A stretch of 64,000 nucleotides of DNA from RPQJ01 sp963846885. Its GTDB lineage: Bacteria > Pseudomonadota > Gammaproteobacteria > Steroidobacterales > Steroidobacteraceae. Below are positions 18,431 through 28,900 of the stretch, in pieces; within the stretch, counting starts at the first letter, position 1; every line of letters starts with the position of its first letter. The stretch covers positions 62,001-126,000 of the forward strand of contig CAWJXS010000002.1 of the NCBI GenBank assembly GCA_963846885.1, given 5' to 3'. The translations under genes and the position numbers were made by a program. The notes below the pieces were generated by a model that was given only the letters and a program-made list of their open reading frames with translations, had not been told where the DNA came from and searched no databases.

Positions 18431-19126
18431 TCAGTGCGCCGGCGACCAGAGCTCGAGCAGGCCGGCGGCCCAGCGTTCGCAGGCGGCCTCCGCCGGGTGA
18501 AAGCCGTCGCTGGCGAACTGCTCCGCGGGCATGACCGGCGGGAAGTCGAAACACCACACACGCTCGTTGCGTGCTGCGACCAGGGTCGCCGCCCGCTGCA
18601 GTTCGCGGGCTCGTTGCGCCATGATCGGCCTGAGGGGCCAGGGCAAGGCCGGGACGCATTCGAGCGGGGGCAGGCCACCGAAGAGGATCGCGGCGCGCGG
18701 CGATTTGTCCCGCAGCAGTCGTACCAGTGACTCCAGGTTGCGCGAGAACCGGGCGGGTTCGACACCCCACGTCACGTCATTGACCCCGACTGACAGCAGG
18801 TAGACGTGCGCCGACGGCACGGTGGGCGCGACGGTGCGCAGCACCGCTGCGGAGGTGGCTCCGTTGTGGCCATGAACCTGCCACTCGACGTCGCGGTGCA
18901 TGCGATCCTGCAGCAGTTGCGCGTAGCAGGCCGTGAGCGAGTGGCGCTGCTCGCTCACGCCCGTGCCGGCCATGATCGAATCGCCGAGACCGACGACGCG
19001 CAGCGGCGCGCCCGGCCTCGAGCCGATGCGGCCGGCGCACCCGCTGGGTACGGGCAGCCGTGGCGTGCGTTGCAGCAGCCAGAGGCCCTGCAGCATTGCG
19101 ATCGGCATCAGTAGCGTGCTGTCCAT
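18431..19126 (-). CDS. SGNH/GDSL-type esterase
   Basis: About 231 residues. Block I is VGLGDSIMAG (nucleophile Ser), block III is GVNDVTW (Asn), and block V is ASDGFHP with the Asp-x-x-His dyad, so all four SGNH features are present. The hydrophobic N-terminus (LLMPIAMLQGLWLL) could be a signal anchor. Members are lipases, acyl-hydrolases or carbohydrate esterases. The gene converges with natB, their stops 7 bases apart. No neighbour points to a substrate. Confidence 0.82.
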   Translation of the reverse strand: MDSTLLMPIAMLQGLWLLQRTPRLPVPSGCAGRIGSRPGAPLRVVGLGDSIMAGTGVSEQRHSLTACYAQLLQDRMHRDVEWQVHGHNGATSAAVLRTVAPTVPSAHVYLLSVGVNDVTWGVEPARFSRNLESLVRLLRDKSPRAAILFGGLPPLECVPALPWPLRPIMAQRARELQRAATLVAARNERVWCFDFPPVMPAEQFASDGFHPAEAACERWAAGLLELWSPAH

Positions 19127-19250
19127 ACAACAGCCAGAGTACCGAGCCTGGCCTGCGGTTCCTACGGCGCAGCGCGCGGAGAGCGGCTCCGCTTCGCCGC
19201 GCCCGCGTGCGGGACCTTATCTGGCCGGCTGTCGGACAACCGGCGCCAAC

Positions 19251-21161
19251 TTACCAGCCGATGCCGTAATCCTCGCCGTGATTGCTCGAGCCACCCCAGA
19301 ACGAGCCGTTCTCGGGGTCGATCAGGATCGCGTTGATCGGGCCCGACGTGCGGGCCTCGAACTCCGGCTTGTAGCCGCGCGCGATGAGTTCGCGGGTCAC
19401 CCACTGCGGCATCGCCGTGTTCAGCACGATGCGGCCCGGCTGCGATTCATGCTGGTCGAACGACGCCCGCATCTGGTAGCTGTTGAAGTTGGCGGCTTCG
19501 GCGGCTTCCTGCGGCGTCATCCCGAAGTCGTGCACGTTCAGGAAGAACTGCAGCAGGTTCTGGTCCTGTGAATCGCCGCCCTGCACGGCAAAGGCGAGCC
19601 ACGGCTTGCCGTCCTTGAGCGCGAGGCTCGGCGTCAGCGTCACGCGCGGACGCTTGCCGGGTGCGACGACGTTGAACGGGTTCAGTGCGGGATCGAGCAC
19701 GAACGACTGCATGCGCTGGCTCAGCCCGATGCCGGTCCGGCCCGCGATCGTCGCCGGCACCCAGCCGCCGCTCGGTGTCACGGCGACGAGCCAGCCCTTG
19801 TCGTCGGCCGCGATCACGGTCGTCGTGCCGCTCTTGAAGCCGGCTTCGAAATCCGCGAGTTGCTGCGCCGTGAGTTCGGTCCGGTCGAGCGCGTCGAGCG
19901 CGGCCTTGCGCTGCTGCTGCAACTGGGCCGCGAAAGGATTCTTGTCGCCCTGGAACGGATAGGGGTCGCCGGGGCCCGCGGTGGCGTCGTTGCGGTCGGG
20001 CTTGATCGTCGCGGCGCGCTGCTTGGCATACTCCTTCGACAGCAGGCCCAGCGTCGGCTCTGCGGGCGGGAAGTACGGGTCGCCGTAATAGAAGTCACGG
20101 TCGGCAAAGGCGAGGTTCATCGCCTGGTAGACCGTGTGGATGTAGTTCGCGCTGTTGTAGCCCAGCGAGCGCAGCGGGAAGTTCTCCAGGATGTTGAGCG
20201 ATTGCAGCAGGGCCGGGCCCTGCGTCCACACGTCGAGCTTGTAGACGTCGGTGCCGCGGTACTTGGTCGAGAGCGGCTGCTCGATCATCGGCTTCCAGTT
20301 CGCGAGGTCGGCGAGGGTGATCAGGCCGCCCTGTTCCTGCGTGCCACGCACGAATTCCTGCGCGATGTCGCCGCGATAGAAGCGGTCGTAGGCGGCCTGC
20401 AGTGCCTCCTTGCGCGACTTGCCGGCAGCCAGCGCCTGCTGCTCGGCCTCCACCATCTTGCGCAGGGTGGCGGCGAGATCGGGCTGGCGGAAGATCTCGC
20501 CGGCGCGCGGGGCTTCGCGTTCAGCGCCCGCGTGCGGCAGCATGACCTGCTTCGAGTACGGCCATTCGCTGAGCTTGGTCTTCCAGCGTTCGATGAGGTC
20601 GGCGGTCTCGCCGTCGATCGGATAACCGTCGGCCAGTTCGATCGCGGGTTGCAGCACCTCCGCGAGCGACAGCGTGCCGTACTCCTGCAGCATCAGGATC
20701 AGGCCGCCCGGCGTGCCCGGCGTCACCGCCGCGAGCGGGCCATAGGCGGGCGGAAACTTGAACCCCTTGGACTTGTAGAACTCTGGCGTCGCGCCGGTGG
20801 GGGCGACGCCGAGCCCGTTGATGGCGATCACCTTCTTGCTGCGCGGGTCATACACCAGCGCCTGGGTTTCGCCGCCCCAGTGCAGCACGTCCCACATGGT
20901 CGAAGTCGCGGCGATCATCGCGCATGCGGCATCGACGGCGTTGCCGCCGCGCTGGAACATCATCGCGCCCGCCGTCGCGCCGAGGGGCTTGCCGGTGATC
21001 GCCATCCAGTGCTGGCCGTGCAGCGGCGGCTTCTGCGTCTTGGCGATCGAACGCGCGATCGCGGGAGAGTAGGACTGGCCCTGGGCCGGCGGCATGCTGG
21101 TGCTCATGAGGATCAGGCTCGCTGCGGCAAGGGCCGCAATCGACGTGCGTCGTGGGGTCAT
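19251..21161 (-). CDS. ggt: Gamma-glutamyltransferase family protein, exported
   Basis: A 636-residue Ntn-hydrolase precursor. Residues 1-28 are a signal peptide. The large-subunit motif RGGNAVDAACA lies about 70 residues in. The presumed autoprocessing site is at SGTTTVIAADDKGW, where a Thr becomes the new N-terminus; note that the usual T-T/S-H-x-x-V has T-T-V with no His. GGT-family enzymes transfer or hydrolyse gamma-glutamyl groups (glutathione) in the periplasm; some paralogues are acylases. The purine-rich GAGACCGAG precedes the ATG at 21161. It is divergent from the M20 amidohydrolase, and both could act on peptides or amides. Confidence 0.85.
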   Translation of the reverse strand: MTPRRTSIAALAAASLILMSTSMPPAQGQSYSPAIARSIAKTQKPPLHGQHWMAITGKPLGATAGAMMFQRGGNAVDAACAMIAATSTMWDVLHWGGETQALVYDPRSKKVIAINGLGVAPTGATPEFYKSKGFKFPPAYGPLAAVTPGTPGGLILMLQEYGTLSLAEVLQPAIELADGYPIDGETADLIERWKTKLSEWPYSKQVMLPHAGAEREAPRAGEIFRQPDLAATLRKMVEAEQQALAAGKSRKEALQAAYDRFYRGDIAQEFVRGTQEQGGLITLADLANWKPMIEQPLSTKYRGTDVYKLDVWTQGPALLQSLNILENFPLRSLGYNSANYIHTVYQAMNLAFADRDFYYGDPYFPPAEPTLGLLSKEYAKQRAATIKPDRNDATAGPGDPYPFQGDKNPFAAQLQQQRKAALDALDRTELTAQQLADFEAGFKSGTTTVIAADDKGWLVAVTPSGGWVPATIAGRTGIGLSQRMQSFVLDPALNPFNVVAPGKRPRVTLTPSLALKDGKPWLAFAVQGGDSQDQNLLQFFLNVHDFGMTPQEAAEAANFNSYQMRASFDQHESQPGRIVLNTAMPQWVTRELIARGYKPEFEARTSGPINAILIDPENGSFWGGSSNHGEDYGIGW

Positions 21162-21233
21162 CTCGGTCTCACTGTCGATGCGGTGCGTGCAGTATGCTGC
21201 GGCACTTCGTTCCTTGCTACCCGGGCCTGCACC

Positions 21234-22550
21234 ATGAATCAACGCATCGTCGCGACTTCGTCATTGCTGTGGCTCCTGGTTGCTGCGGGCCCCGCCGCGG
21301 CCGCTGTCAGCGACGCGAACCTGCAGGCGGCCGCGACCGCTGCCATGCCGCAGGTCCTCGCCTGGCGCCGCGACTTCCACCAGCACCCGGAACTCAGCAA
21401 CCGTGAAGTCCGCACCTCGAAGATCGTGGCCGAACAGCTGCGCGCGATGGGGCTCGAAGTGCGCACCGGCATCGCGCACACAGGCGTGGTCGGCATCCTG
21501 CGCGGCGGCAAGCCCGGCCCGACGATCGCGTTGCGCGCCGACATGGATGCGCTGCCCGTCACCGAGCAGGTGGACGTGCCGTTCAAGTCGGTGGCGACGG
21601 CCGAGTACCGCGGCGAGAAGGTGGGCGTCATGCATGCCTGCGGCCACGACGGGCACACGGCTGTCCTGCTCGGAGCGGCAAAAGTCCTGGCGGGCATGCA
21701 GGCCGAGCTGCCCGGCACGGTGATGTTCGTGTTCCAGCCGGCCGAAGAAGGCGCGCCCGACGGTGAGCGCGGCGGCGCGAGCCTGATGCTGGACGAAGGG
21801 CTGTTCGCCACCACCAAGCCCGATGCCATGCTCGGGCTGCACCTGTGGTCGGCGTTGAATACGGGTCTGATCGGTTATCGCGAAGGCTCGCTGATGGCGG
21901 CGTCTGACCGTTTCAAGATGGTCGTGAAGGGCCGGCAGACCCACGGCTCGCGACCCTGGAACGGCGTCGATCCCATCGTCACGGCAGCGCAGATCGTGGG
22001 CGCGATGCAGACGATCGTGAGCCGCCAGGTCGACATCACGCGGTACCCCGCGGTGGTCTCGGTCGGCGCGATCAAGGGCGGCATCCGCAACAACATCATT
22101 CCCGAGTCGGTCGAGATGGTCGGCACCTTCCGCACGTTCGACCCGGCGGTCAGGACGCAGATCATCGACAGCATCAAGCGCACTGCAGAAGGCGTCGCCG
22201 CCGCGCAGGGCGCCACCGTCGAATTCGAGCTGGGCGAAGATCCCAATCCTGTGGTCGTGAACGATCCGGCGCTCACCGCGCGTGCGGTTGCCTCGCTGCA
22301 GCGAGTGGCCGGCCGCGACAAAGTGACGGTGATGCCGTTCGTCACGGGTTCCGAGGACTACGCCTACTACGGCAGCGTGGTGCCGGCGTTCTTCTATTTC
22401 GTCGGCGTGACGCCGCCAGGCCAGAATGCGGCAACGGCGCCGAGCAACCACTCGCCGCAGTTTTTCGTCGACGAGGGTTCGCTGCCCGTCGCACTCAAGA
22501 CGCTGCTCGGCGCCACCGTCGACTTCCTGCAGGGAGCTCAGGGGCACTGA
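21234..22550 (+). CDS. Exported M20-family amidohydrolase (peptidase M20D)
   Basis: A 438-residue metallo-amidohydrolase with a signal peptide at 1-22. Zinc ligands are visible in HACGHDGHT and PAEEG, with further ligand His in LGLHLW and NHSPQF. M20D relatives remove N-acyl groups from amino acids (hippurate hydrolase, IAA-amino acid hydrolase). The enzyme is presumably periplasmic. The start is 72 bases from the divergent ggt ATG; that short gap must hold both promoters. Confidence 0.9.
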   Translation: MNQRIVATSSLLWLLVAAGPAAAAVSDANLQAAATAAMPQVLAWRRDFHQHPELSNREVRTSKIVAEQLRAMGLEVRTGIAHTGVVGILRGGKPGPTIALRADMDALPVTEQVDVPFKSVATAEYRGEKVGVMHACGHDGHTAVLLGAAKVLAGMQAELPGTVMFVFQPAEEGAPDGERGGASLMLDEGLFATTKPDAMLGLHLWSALNTGLIGYREGSLMAASDRFKMVVKGRQTHGSRPWNGVDPIVTAAQIVGAMQTIVSRQVDITRYPAVVSVGAIKGGIRNNIIPESVEMVGTFRTFDPAVRTQIIDSIKRTAEGVAAAQGATVEFELGEDPNPVVVNDPALTARAVASLQRVAGRDKVTVMPFVTGSEDYAYYGSVVPAFFYFVGVTPPGQNAATAPSNHSPQFFVDEGSLPVALKTLLGATVDFLQGAQGH

Positions 22551-22575
22551 GCCCCGCCGGCGGGCGTGCGGTCAC

Positions 22576-22593
22576 GGCTCGCTCAGGCGAGCC
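22576..22593 (+). terminator. Possible hairpin after the M20 gene
   Basis: GGCTCGC and GCGAGCC form a perfect 7-bp stem around a TCAG loop, 25 bases after the M20 stop. No T-run follows, so factor-independent termination is only a possibility. Confidence 0.3.
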
Positions 22594-22595
22594 CC

Positions 22596-22626
22596 GTAAA
22601 CCTTTCGCGCCGGTGCCGCATCTGAC
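22596..22626 (+). promoter_or_regulatory. Candidate ECF-type promoter for the sigma factor gene
   Basis: GTAAACCTT (-35 type) is followed by a 16-base spacer and TCTGAC (-10 type), 91 bases before the sigma gene start. ECF promoters typically carry an AAC core at -35 and this spacing, and ECF genes are commonly autoregulated. The AACCTT core and 16-base spacer match the two ECF-type sites at 42097-42168. Prediction by eye only. Confidence 0.45.
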
Positions 22627-22716
22627 TGGACGTAGGGGCACGACCGGGCCGCCAGTCGGCGCGTGTCGGATGCCTGACCCGCCTGCACGGTGCGACGGGG
22701 ATCAGCGAGGTGACTC

Positions 22717-23304
22717 TTGTTGCAGTCGGTGGCTGTCGTGGACGAGTTGCAGCGTGCGCGGGATGCCGCCGCCGAGCGGCAACTGGTCGCGTCTGCCGCG
22801 GGCGGCTCGACCCCTGCTTTCGAACAGCTCTATCGACGTCATGCCGCCCGCGTGTACGCCGTGTGCCTGCGCATGACGGGCAACGCGGCGACCGCCGAGG
22901 ACTGCGTGCAGGAAGCCTTCGTGCAGGCCTGGCGCAATCTCGGCCAGTTCGAGACACGCAGCACGTTCGGCACCTGGCTGCACCGCATCGCCGTCAACAC
23001 GGTGTTGCAGCAGGTGCGGCGCCGCCAGGAACTGCTGGGCGAGGGTGATTCGATCGAGCGCGAGGTGGCGGACCGGTTGGCGGATCCGCTGGGCGACGAT
23101 CCGGGTCGCAGCCGCGACGTGGAAGCGGCGATTGCGGGACTGCCCGCGGGCGCCCGGCACGTGCTGGTGCTGGTGGGGTTGTACGGCCACTCGCACGAGG
23201 AAGCCGCGCAGATGCTCGGCGTCGCCGTCGGGACCTGCAAGGCGCAGCTGCACCGGGCGCGCGCGCTGCTGCAGGCGCGGCTAGGACATGGAGATGAAGC
23301 ATGA
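22717..23304 (+). CDS. RNA polymerase ECF sigma factor
   Basis: A 195-residue sigma-70 family protein. Region 2 is FEQLYRRHAARVYAVCLRMTG to DCVQEAFVQAWRN; region 4 (about 135-190) includes ARHVLVLVGLYGHSHEEAAQMLGVAVGTCKAQLHRAR. It has no extra domain. TTG at 22717 is used because GCGAGG lies just upstream; a GTG five codons on is an alternative. The anti-sigma gene overlaps its end, and the DUF4097 gene follows, giving a three-gene stress operon. Confidence 0.88.
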   Translation: MLQSVAVVDELQRARDAAAERQLVASAAGGSTPAFEQLYRRHAARVYAVCLRMTGNAATAEDCVQEAFVQAWRNLGQFETRSTFGTWLHRIAVNTVLQQVRRRQELLGEGDSIEREVADRLADPLGDDPGRSRDVEAAIAGLPAGARHVLVLVGLYGHSHEEAAQMLGVAVGTCKAQLHRARALLQARLGHGDEA

Positions 23305-23966
23305 CGCACGACGAGCGCACGCCGTTGGGCCCAAAGCCACAACCAGAACCACAACTCGACGCGCAACTGCGTGAATTGTCGCTCGAGGTGGAACCGGGCC
23401 GCGACCTGTGGCCGGGCATCGCTGCCCGCCTCGAGCAACAAGCCGCTGTGCCGCTGCAGCGTGTGACACGTCGGCCCGCCTGGGCCTGGCAAGCCGCCGC
23501 GGCGCTGGTGCTGGTCGCAGGTTCGTCTCTGCTTACCGCAAGCCTGCTCGACAGGCGCCCGCCGGCTGGCCAGTTCGCCGGCCAGTCTGCCAGCCAGCCT
23601 TCCCGCGCAGCACCGGACCTGGCGCAGGGTGGCGCGAGTGTGCTTCCCGCCGCGTTCGGCCCGACGGGCAGGCTGGACAGCGAGTACCTCGTGGCCCGGG
23701 AGCAGCTGACGCGGATGCTCGACGAACGCATCGCCAACATGCCGCCCTCCGCGCGCGCGAAGCTCGAGTTCAACCTGGGCGAGATGCGCCGTGCCGCCGA
23801 CGAGATCAATGCCGCGCTCGCGGCGCAGCCGGGCGACCCGCTGCTCGAAGAGCTGCTGCTCAAGACCTACCAGGACGAACTCGCCGTGTTGTCGAACGTG
23901 AACCAGTTGACCGATAGCCTCCAGCGCGGACCCGCGCCGACGGGCGAGAAGAGGATGCAGTTATGA
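23301..23966 (+). CDS. Membrane anti-sigma factor (putative)
   Basis: A 221-residue protein overlapping the sigma gene by ATGA. Residues 1-60 are cytosolic, acidic and proline-rich, with a LDAQLRELSLEVEPGRDLWPGIAARL stretch that resembles the sigma-binding N-terminus of RskA/YlaD-type anti-sigmas, split here between charged turns. One membrane helix lies at about 65-85 (AAALVLVAGSSLLTASLL), and a periplasmic helical tail follows. No zinc-finger HxxxCxxC is present. Role is inferred from position and topology. Confidence 0.7.
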   Translation: MTHDERTPLGPKPQPEPQLDAQLRELSLEVEPGRDLWPGIAARLEQQAAVPLQRVTRRPAWAWQAAAALVLVAGSSLLTASLLDRRPPAGQFAGQSASQPSRAAPDLAQGGASVLPAAFGPTGRLDSEYLVAREQLTRMLDERIANMPPSARAKLEFNLGEMRRAADEINAALAAQPGDPLLEELLLKTYQDELAVLSNVNQLTDSLQRGPAPTGEKRMQL

Positions 23967-24883
23967 GAACCACGACCGCCACCCGCAACATCCACGCCAG
24001 CAGGCTCGTGTCCTGCGCGTTCACGCTCGGCCTCGCGCTGCCGCTGGCCGCCGCGGCCGGCACGCCGATCAACAAGCGCACGGCGGCCGATCCGGCCGGG
24101 CTGGTCGAGATCTCGAACACCGCGGGCAGCGTGATCGTCACGGGCTGGGACCGCAACGAGGTCGAGATCACGGGCGAGCTGGGCAAGGGCACCGAGCGCC
24201 TCGATTTCACCAAGGGCGACAAGGTCACCCGCATCAAGGTGGTGCTGCCGTCACGGTCCTACGACGTCGACGACACCGACCTGATCGTCAAGGTGCCGGC
24301 GGGATCCACGCTGTCCATCAACACGGTGAGCGCCGACGTGGCGGCCCAGGGCGTGGCGGGCATGCAGCGACTGCAGTCCGTGAGCGGCAACCTGCGCACC
24401 GAGGCGAGCGGCGAGGACATCGAGTGCCGCACGGTGAGCGGCGACGTCGAGATCGCGGGTTCGGCCCGGAAGGGGCTCGTGTCGATCACGACGGTCAGCG
24501 GGGACGTGCGCGCGAGCCGCGTGGCGGGCGAGGTGAACGGCAGCACCGTCAGCGGCGATTTCACGCTGGGCGTGGGCGAGATCACGCGGTCGCGGCTGCG
24601 TTCCACGAGCGGCGACCTGGCGGTGACCGGCCAACTGGCGGCGGATGCGCGCGTGGACATCGAGAGCATCAGCGGCGACGTCCGGCTTGACCTGACCGGC
24701 CCGCTGGGCGCGGAATTCGAGGTCTCGAGCTTCAACGGCGAGATCCGCAACTGCTTCGGCCCCAAGGCCGTGCGCACGAGCGAATACGCGCCGGGCCGCG
24801 AGTGGCGCCACCGCGAAGGCACCGGCACCGCGCGCGTAAGGATCAAGACGCTGAACGGCGACGTCGGTGTCTGCCGGAAGTAG
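23963..24883 (+). CDS. DUF4097-family beta-helix exported protein
   Basis: A 306-residue protein, start overlapping the anti-sigma stop by ATGA. A signal peptide covers about 1-35. The rest is made of short beta-strand repeats in which the tripeptide SGD or SGN recurs at regular intervals (TVSGDVEIAG, TVSGDVRAS, TVSGDFTLG, STSGDLAVTG, SISGDVRLD), the hallmark of DUF4097 (a putative adhesin/auto-transporter-like beta solenoid). Proteins of this family often sit in ECF sigma operons and are thought to sense or respond to envelope stress; the activity is unknown. Confidence 0.85.
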   Translation: MRTTTATRNIHASRLVSCAFTLGLALPLAAAAGTPINKRTAADPAGLVEISNTAGSVIVTGWDRNEVEITGELGKGTERLDFTKGDKVTRIKVVLPSRSYDVDDTDLIVKVPAGSTLSINTVSADVAAQGVAGMQRLQSVSGNLRTEASGEDIECRTVSGDVEIAGSARKGLVSITTVSGDVRASRVAGEVNGSTVSGDFTLGVGEITRSRLRSTSGDLAVTGQLAADARVDIESISGDVRLDLTGPLGAEFEVSSFNGEIRNCFGPKAVRTSEYAPGREWRHREGTGTARVRIKTLNGDVGVCRK

Positions 24884-24965
24884 CTTGCCGGGATTCGATC
24901 GCGTGGCGGATTGAGCGACAATGTCGCTGTCTGACCCAGGGTGGGAATGACGATACAGGCAGCCC

Positions 24966-26792
24966 ATGGCTTTCCTCGCTGAAATCAGGCGCCGTCGCGT
25001 CGGCAAGGTGGCCGTCGCGTACGGCGCAGTCGCATGGGCGGTCACGGAGTCTGCCTCCGTCGTGCTGCCCGCGTTGGGCGTGCCGGAATGGGCGATGACC
25101 TTCCTGGTCGTGTTCCTGCTGGCGGGCTTCCCGATCGCGATGGTGCTGGCCTGGGTCTTCGACGTCAGCCCGACGGGCATCCAGCGCACCGAGCCGTTGC
25201 CTGCGGACGCAAGCCGCCCGCAGATGCAGTTTCGTACCCGTGCCGCCTTCGGCGTCGCGGTGCTGCTCGCGATGGCCGGGCTGGGTTACCTGCTCTACGA
25301 GCGCGGGCTCGGTCGCGCCGAAGCGTCCGGCAAGCACAACTCGATCGCGGTATTGCCGTTCACGAACCTGAGCGGCGACGCGAGCAAGGACTACTTCAGC
25401 GACGGCATGTCGGAAGAACTGCTCAACCTGCTGGCTCGCGTGCCGGGGCTGCAGGTTGCGGCGCGCACGTCGGCATTCGCATTCAAAGGGCGCAACGTCG
25501 ACATCCGCGAGGTCGGCAGGGAACTCGGCGTCGAGACCGTGCTCGAGGGCAGCGTGCGGCAGTCCGGTGAGCAGGTGCGCGTCACGGCGCAGTTGATCGA
25601 CACGGAGACGGGCTTCCACCTCTGGTCCGAAACCTACGACCGCAAGCTGCAGGACATCTTCGCGGTGCAGGACGAGATCGCGAAAGCGATCGTCGACAAG
25701 CTCAGGATCGAGCTGGCGCCCAACGAGCAGGCGCTCGCGCAGCGCGACCAGGCGCCGACGCAGAACGTCGAGGCATACGAGCTCTACCTGCAGGGGCGGG
25801 CCATCTGGAAACGGCGCGGCGAAGACAACCTGATGCGTGCGATCGACATGTACCAGGCGGCGCTCGCCCGTGACCCTGCGTTCGCCCGGGCACATGCGGC
25901 GCTCGCGTCGGCCTACGTGGTGCTGCCGGGCTACACCAAGGACATCGCGGACGAGCCGAAATTCTCGGGCCTGGCGCAGCAGTCGGCGCGCCAGGCGCTC
26001 GCGCTCGATCCCAACATCGGCGAGGCGCACGCGGTGCTGGCGCAGAGCAATTCCGGCAAGGGCAACCTGCTGGACGCCGAGTCCGGCTTCTTCTTTGCGA
26101 TCTCGCTCGAGCCGAACGAACCCACGCCGCATCACTGGTACTCGATCCTGCTCAGCAAGGTGGGCCGCCTCGATGCCGCCCTGGAGCAGGCGCGGCGCGC
26201 CTACGAACTCGATCCGACTTCGCCCGTGCTGGCGTCGAACCTGAGCAGCACGTACCTGATGCGCGGCGAGGACGACGCCGCATTGCGCTACGCGAAGCTC
26301 GCGCGGGAGCTGGGCCTCAGCAGCGGCAGTGATGGTGTTGGCGCGACGGTGGCCATGCGCCGCGGCCAGTGGGAAGAGGCGAAGCGCCTGCTGCTCGCGC
26401 AGGGCGAACGTGCCGGACGAACTGAAGCCCGAGCTGGGCCCGTACGTCGACGCCATCGCCAACCCTGCGCAGCGGCCGGCGATCGTTGCCAAGCTGCGCG
26501 CCGTCGACCCCAAGGTTGCGCGGCAGGTCGACCTGATCGAGCCCTACCTGCAACTGGGCCAGACCGACCTCGTCTACCAGATCATCGACGACATGCTCGA
26601 TGAAGATCGCATGGCCTGGGCGCACACGTTGAACCTGCTGCGCCTCTGGTCGCCCGAAGTGCGTCGATTCCGCAGCGACCCGCGATTCTCCGATCTCGCG
26701 CAACGGATCGGACTCGTCGACTACTGGAAGCAGTACGGTTATCCGGACGGCTGCCGGGCCGGTGCCGGCGACCGCGCGCTCGACTGCGCTTC

Positions 26793-26796
<4 letters not shown>
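24966..26796 (+). pseudogene. FlgO/TolB-like and TPR membrane protein, frameshifted
   Basis: One base deletion restores a 609-residue protein. Two N-terminal membrane helices (about 12-70) and a third near 90-105 precede a FlgO/TolB-N-like domain (IAVLPFTNLSGD to about 240), then TPR repeats. At 26401-26406 the frame breaks: the codons ...LLLAQ must continue as ANVPDELKPELGPYVDAIANP, obtained by removing one G from GGG before C. This domain layout is common in proteins often placed with adenylate-cyclase-like or winged-helix regulators; here no DNA-binding domain is present. The tail overlaps mutY by GTGA. It is probably an intact gene with a consensus error. Confidence 0.75.
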
Positions 26797-27833
<1,037 letters not shown>

Positions 27834-27836
<3 letters not shown>

Positions 27837-28193
27837 GGACGCTCTGCACAGGTCTGCAAGTGACGCGTTGCGTGCGCTCGATCCGGTGCCTGTCACCGAG
27901 CTTGGAAAGGCAGACACGCGCTCTGTGACAGGCACCGGACCGAGCGCTCTGGCAGCGTCGCAGGCTGGCATGTCGCAACGCGTCCGACCCGGGACCGTTC
28001 CCAGAGCGCGAGTCTGCCTTTCCAAGCTCGGGGAACGGTCCCGGGTCGGACGCGCCAGCGACTGGTCACCCTCGCGTGTTAGACGCACGGTGCCGAATTG
28101 GAAACCGGCGCGGCTGACCTTGAGAGCTCGGTGACAGGCACCGGATCGAGCGCACGCAACGCGTCACTTGCGGACCTGTGCAGAGCTTCCCTA
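27834..28193. repeat. 360-bp inverted-repeat element, copy 1
   Basis: Terminal inverted repeats of 69 bp (27834-27902 and 28125-28193) differ at two positions by eye and start TAGGGA.GCTCTGCACAGG. Inside are nested inverted pairs: GGTGCCTGTCAC at 27885-27896 with GTGACAGGCACC at 27925-27936; 27896-27924 with 28003-28031 (29 nt, one mismatch); and a perfect 19-bp pair, 27984-28002 with 28031-28049. There is no coding capacity worth believing and no transposase. Copy 2 is at 34606-34963. It fills the whole gap between convergent mutY and the DUF423 gene, and the TAG at each end is their stop codon. It resembles a MITE or a large REP/BIME-like unit. Confidence 0.92.
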
Positions 28194-28604
28194 GGACGCG
28201 TTGCCGGCGGCTGCGCCCCGGGCGCGCAGGGCGTGAGCCGCAATCGCGGCCCAGCCGAGCATGAAGCTGGTGCCGCCCACCGGCGCGACCATCCCCAACC
28301 ACCGCGGTGCGCCGAACGTCATGGCGTAAATCGAACCCGAGAACAGCGCGATGCCGACCAGGAACAGGATCGCGGCGCGCTGGAGCCATGGCGACGGGGG
28401 TGTTACGCACGCGATCACGCCGATCAGCACCAGGCCCAGCGAGTGCAGTTGCTGGTACGTGACGCCGGTGACGTAACTGGCGAGTTGCTTCGGCGTCAGC
28501 ACCGACTGCAAACCGTGGGCGCCGAAAGCGCCCAGGATCACCGCGGCCAGCATCAGGGCCGCGCCGCCGGCGATGCAGCGCCGCGCCAGCCGGTCGCCGG
28601 TCAT
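28191..28604 (-). CDS. DUF423 (YgdD/TMEM256-like) membrane protein
   Basis: A 137-residue protein with four hydrophobic helices. LGAFGAHGL and the YQQLHSLGLVLIG and GIALFSGSIY segments are the conserved DUF423 blocks. The family is widespread in bacteria and mitochondria, of unknown function. Its ATG overlaps the yggX stop (TCAT at 28601-28604), so it is coupled to yggX. Its stop TAG is the end of repeat copy 1. Confidence 0.88.
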   Translation of the reverse strand: MTGDRLARRCIAGGAALMLAAVILGAFGAHGLQSVLTPKQLASYVTGVTYQQLHSLGLVLIGVIACVTPPSPWLQRAAILFLVGIALFSGSIYAMTFGAPRWLGMVAPVGGTSFMLGWAAIAAHALRARGAAAGNAS

Positions 28605-28879
28605 TCCCTCGGCTCGGGCGCGACGAACTCGGCCGGCTTGGCGCTGCCGCCGCCGAACAGGAATTTCTCCATCTCCTCGGCCAGGAACTTGCGCGCCTTG
28701 GGCTCGATGGTCGAGAGGCGGTACTCGTTGATGAGCATCGTCTGGTGGCCCACCCACGCGCGCCACGCCTCCGCGGAGATGTTGTCGAAGATGCGCTTGC
28801 CGAGTTCGCCCGGATAAGGCTGCCGGTCGAGGCCGGGGGCTTCGCGCTTGAGGTACAGGCAATGCACGGTGCGTGACAT
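28601..28879 (-). CDS. yggX: Fe(2+)-trafficking / oxidative damage protection protein YggX
   Basis: A 92-residue cytosolic protein. The start MSRTVHCLYLKREAPGL contains the conserved Cys7, followed by PYPGELGKRIF and AWRAWVGHQTMLINEYRL, all diagnostic. YggX protects iron-sulfur clusters and is linked to MutY, itself an iron-sulfur enzyme, whose gene lies just beyond repeat copy 1 on the other strand. Transcribed with the DUF423 gene; rraA ends 21 bases upstream and may be in the same operon. Confidence 0.95.
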   Translation of the reverse strand: MSRTVHCLYLKREAPGLDRQPYPGELGKRIFDNISAEAWRAWVGHQTMLINEYRLSTIEPKARKFLAEEMEKFLFGGGSAKPAEFVAPEPRE

Positions 28880-28900
28880 GGTTGATTTCAGTCCAGGCGT

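Noticed and set aside
19860..21233. Plus-strand extension upstream of the M20 gene to make an 896-residue protein
   Set aside because: The extra part is antisense to ggt; the M20 signal peptide begins at 21234.
24424..24690. Regular short repeats in the DUF4097 gene as a DNA repeat array
   Set aside because: The periodicity comes from the SGD beta-strand protein repeats; spacing and sequence are not those of a CRISPR or tandem DNA repeat.
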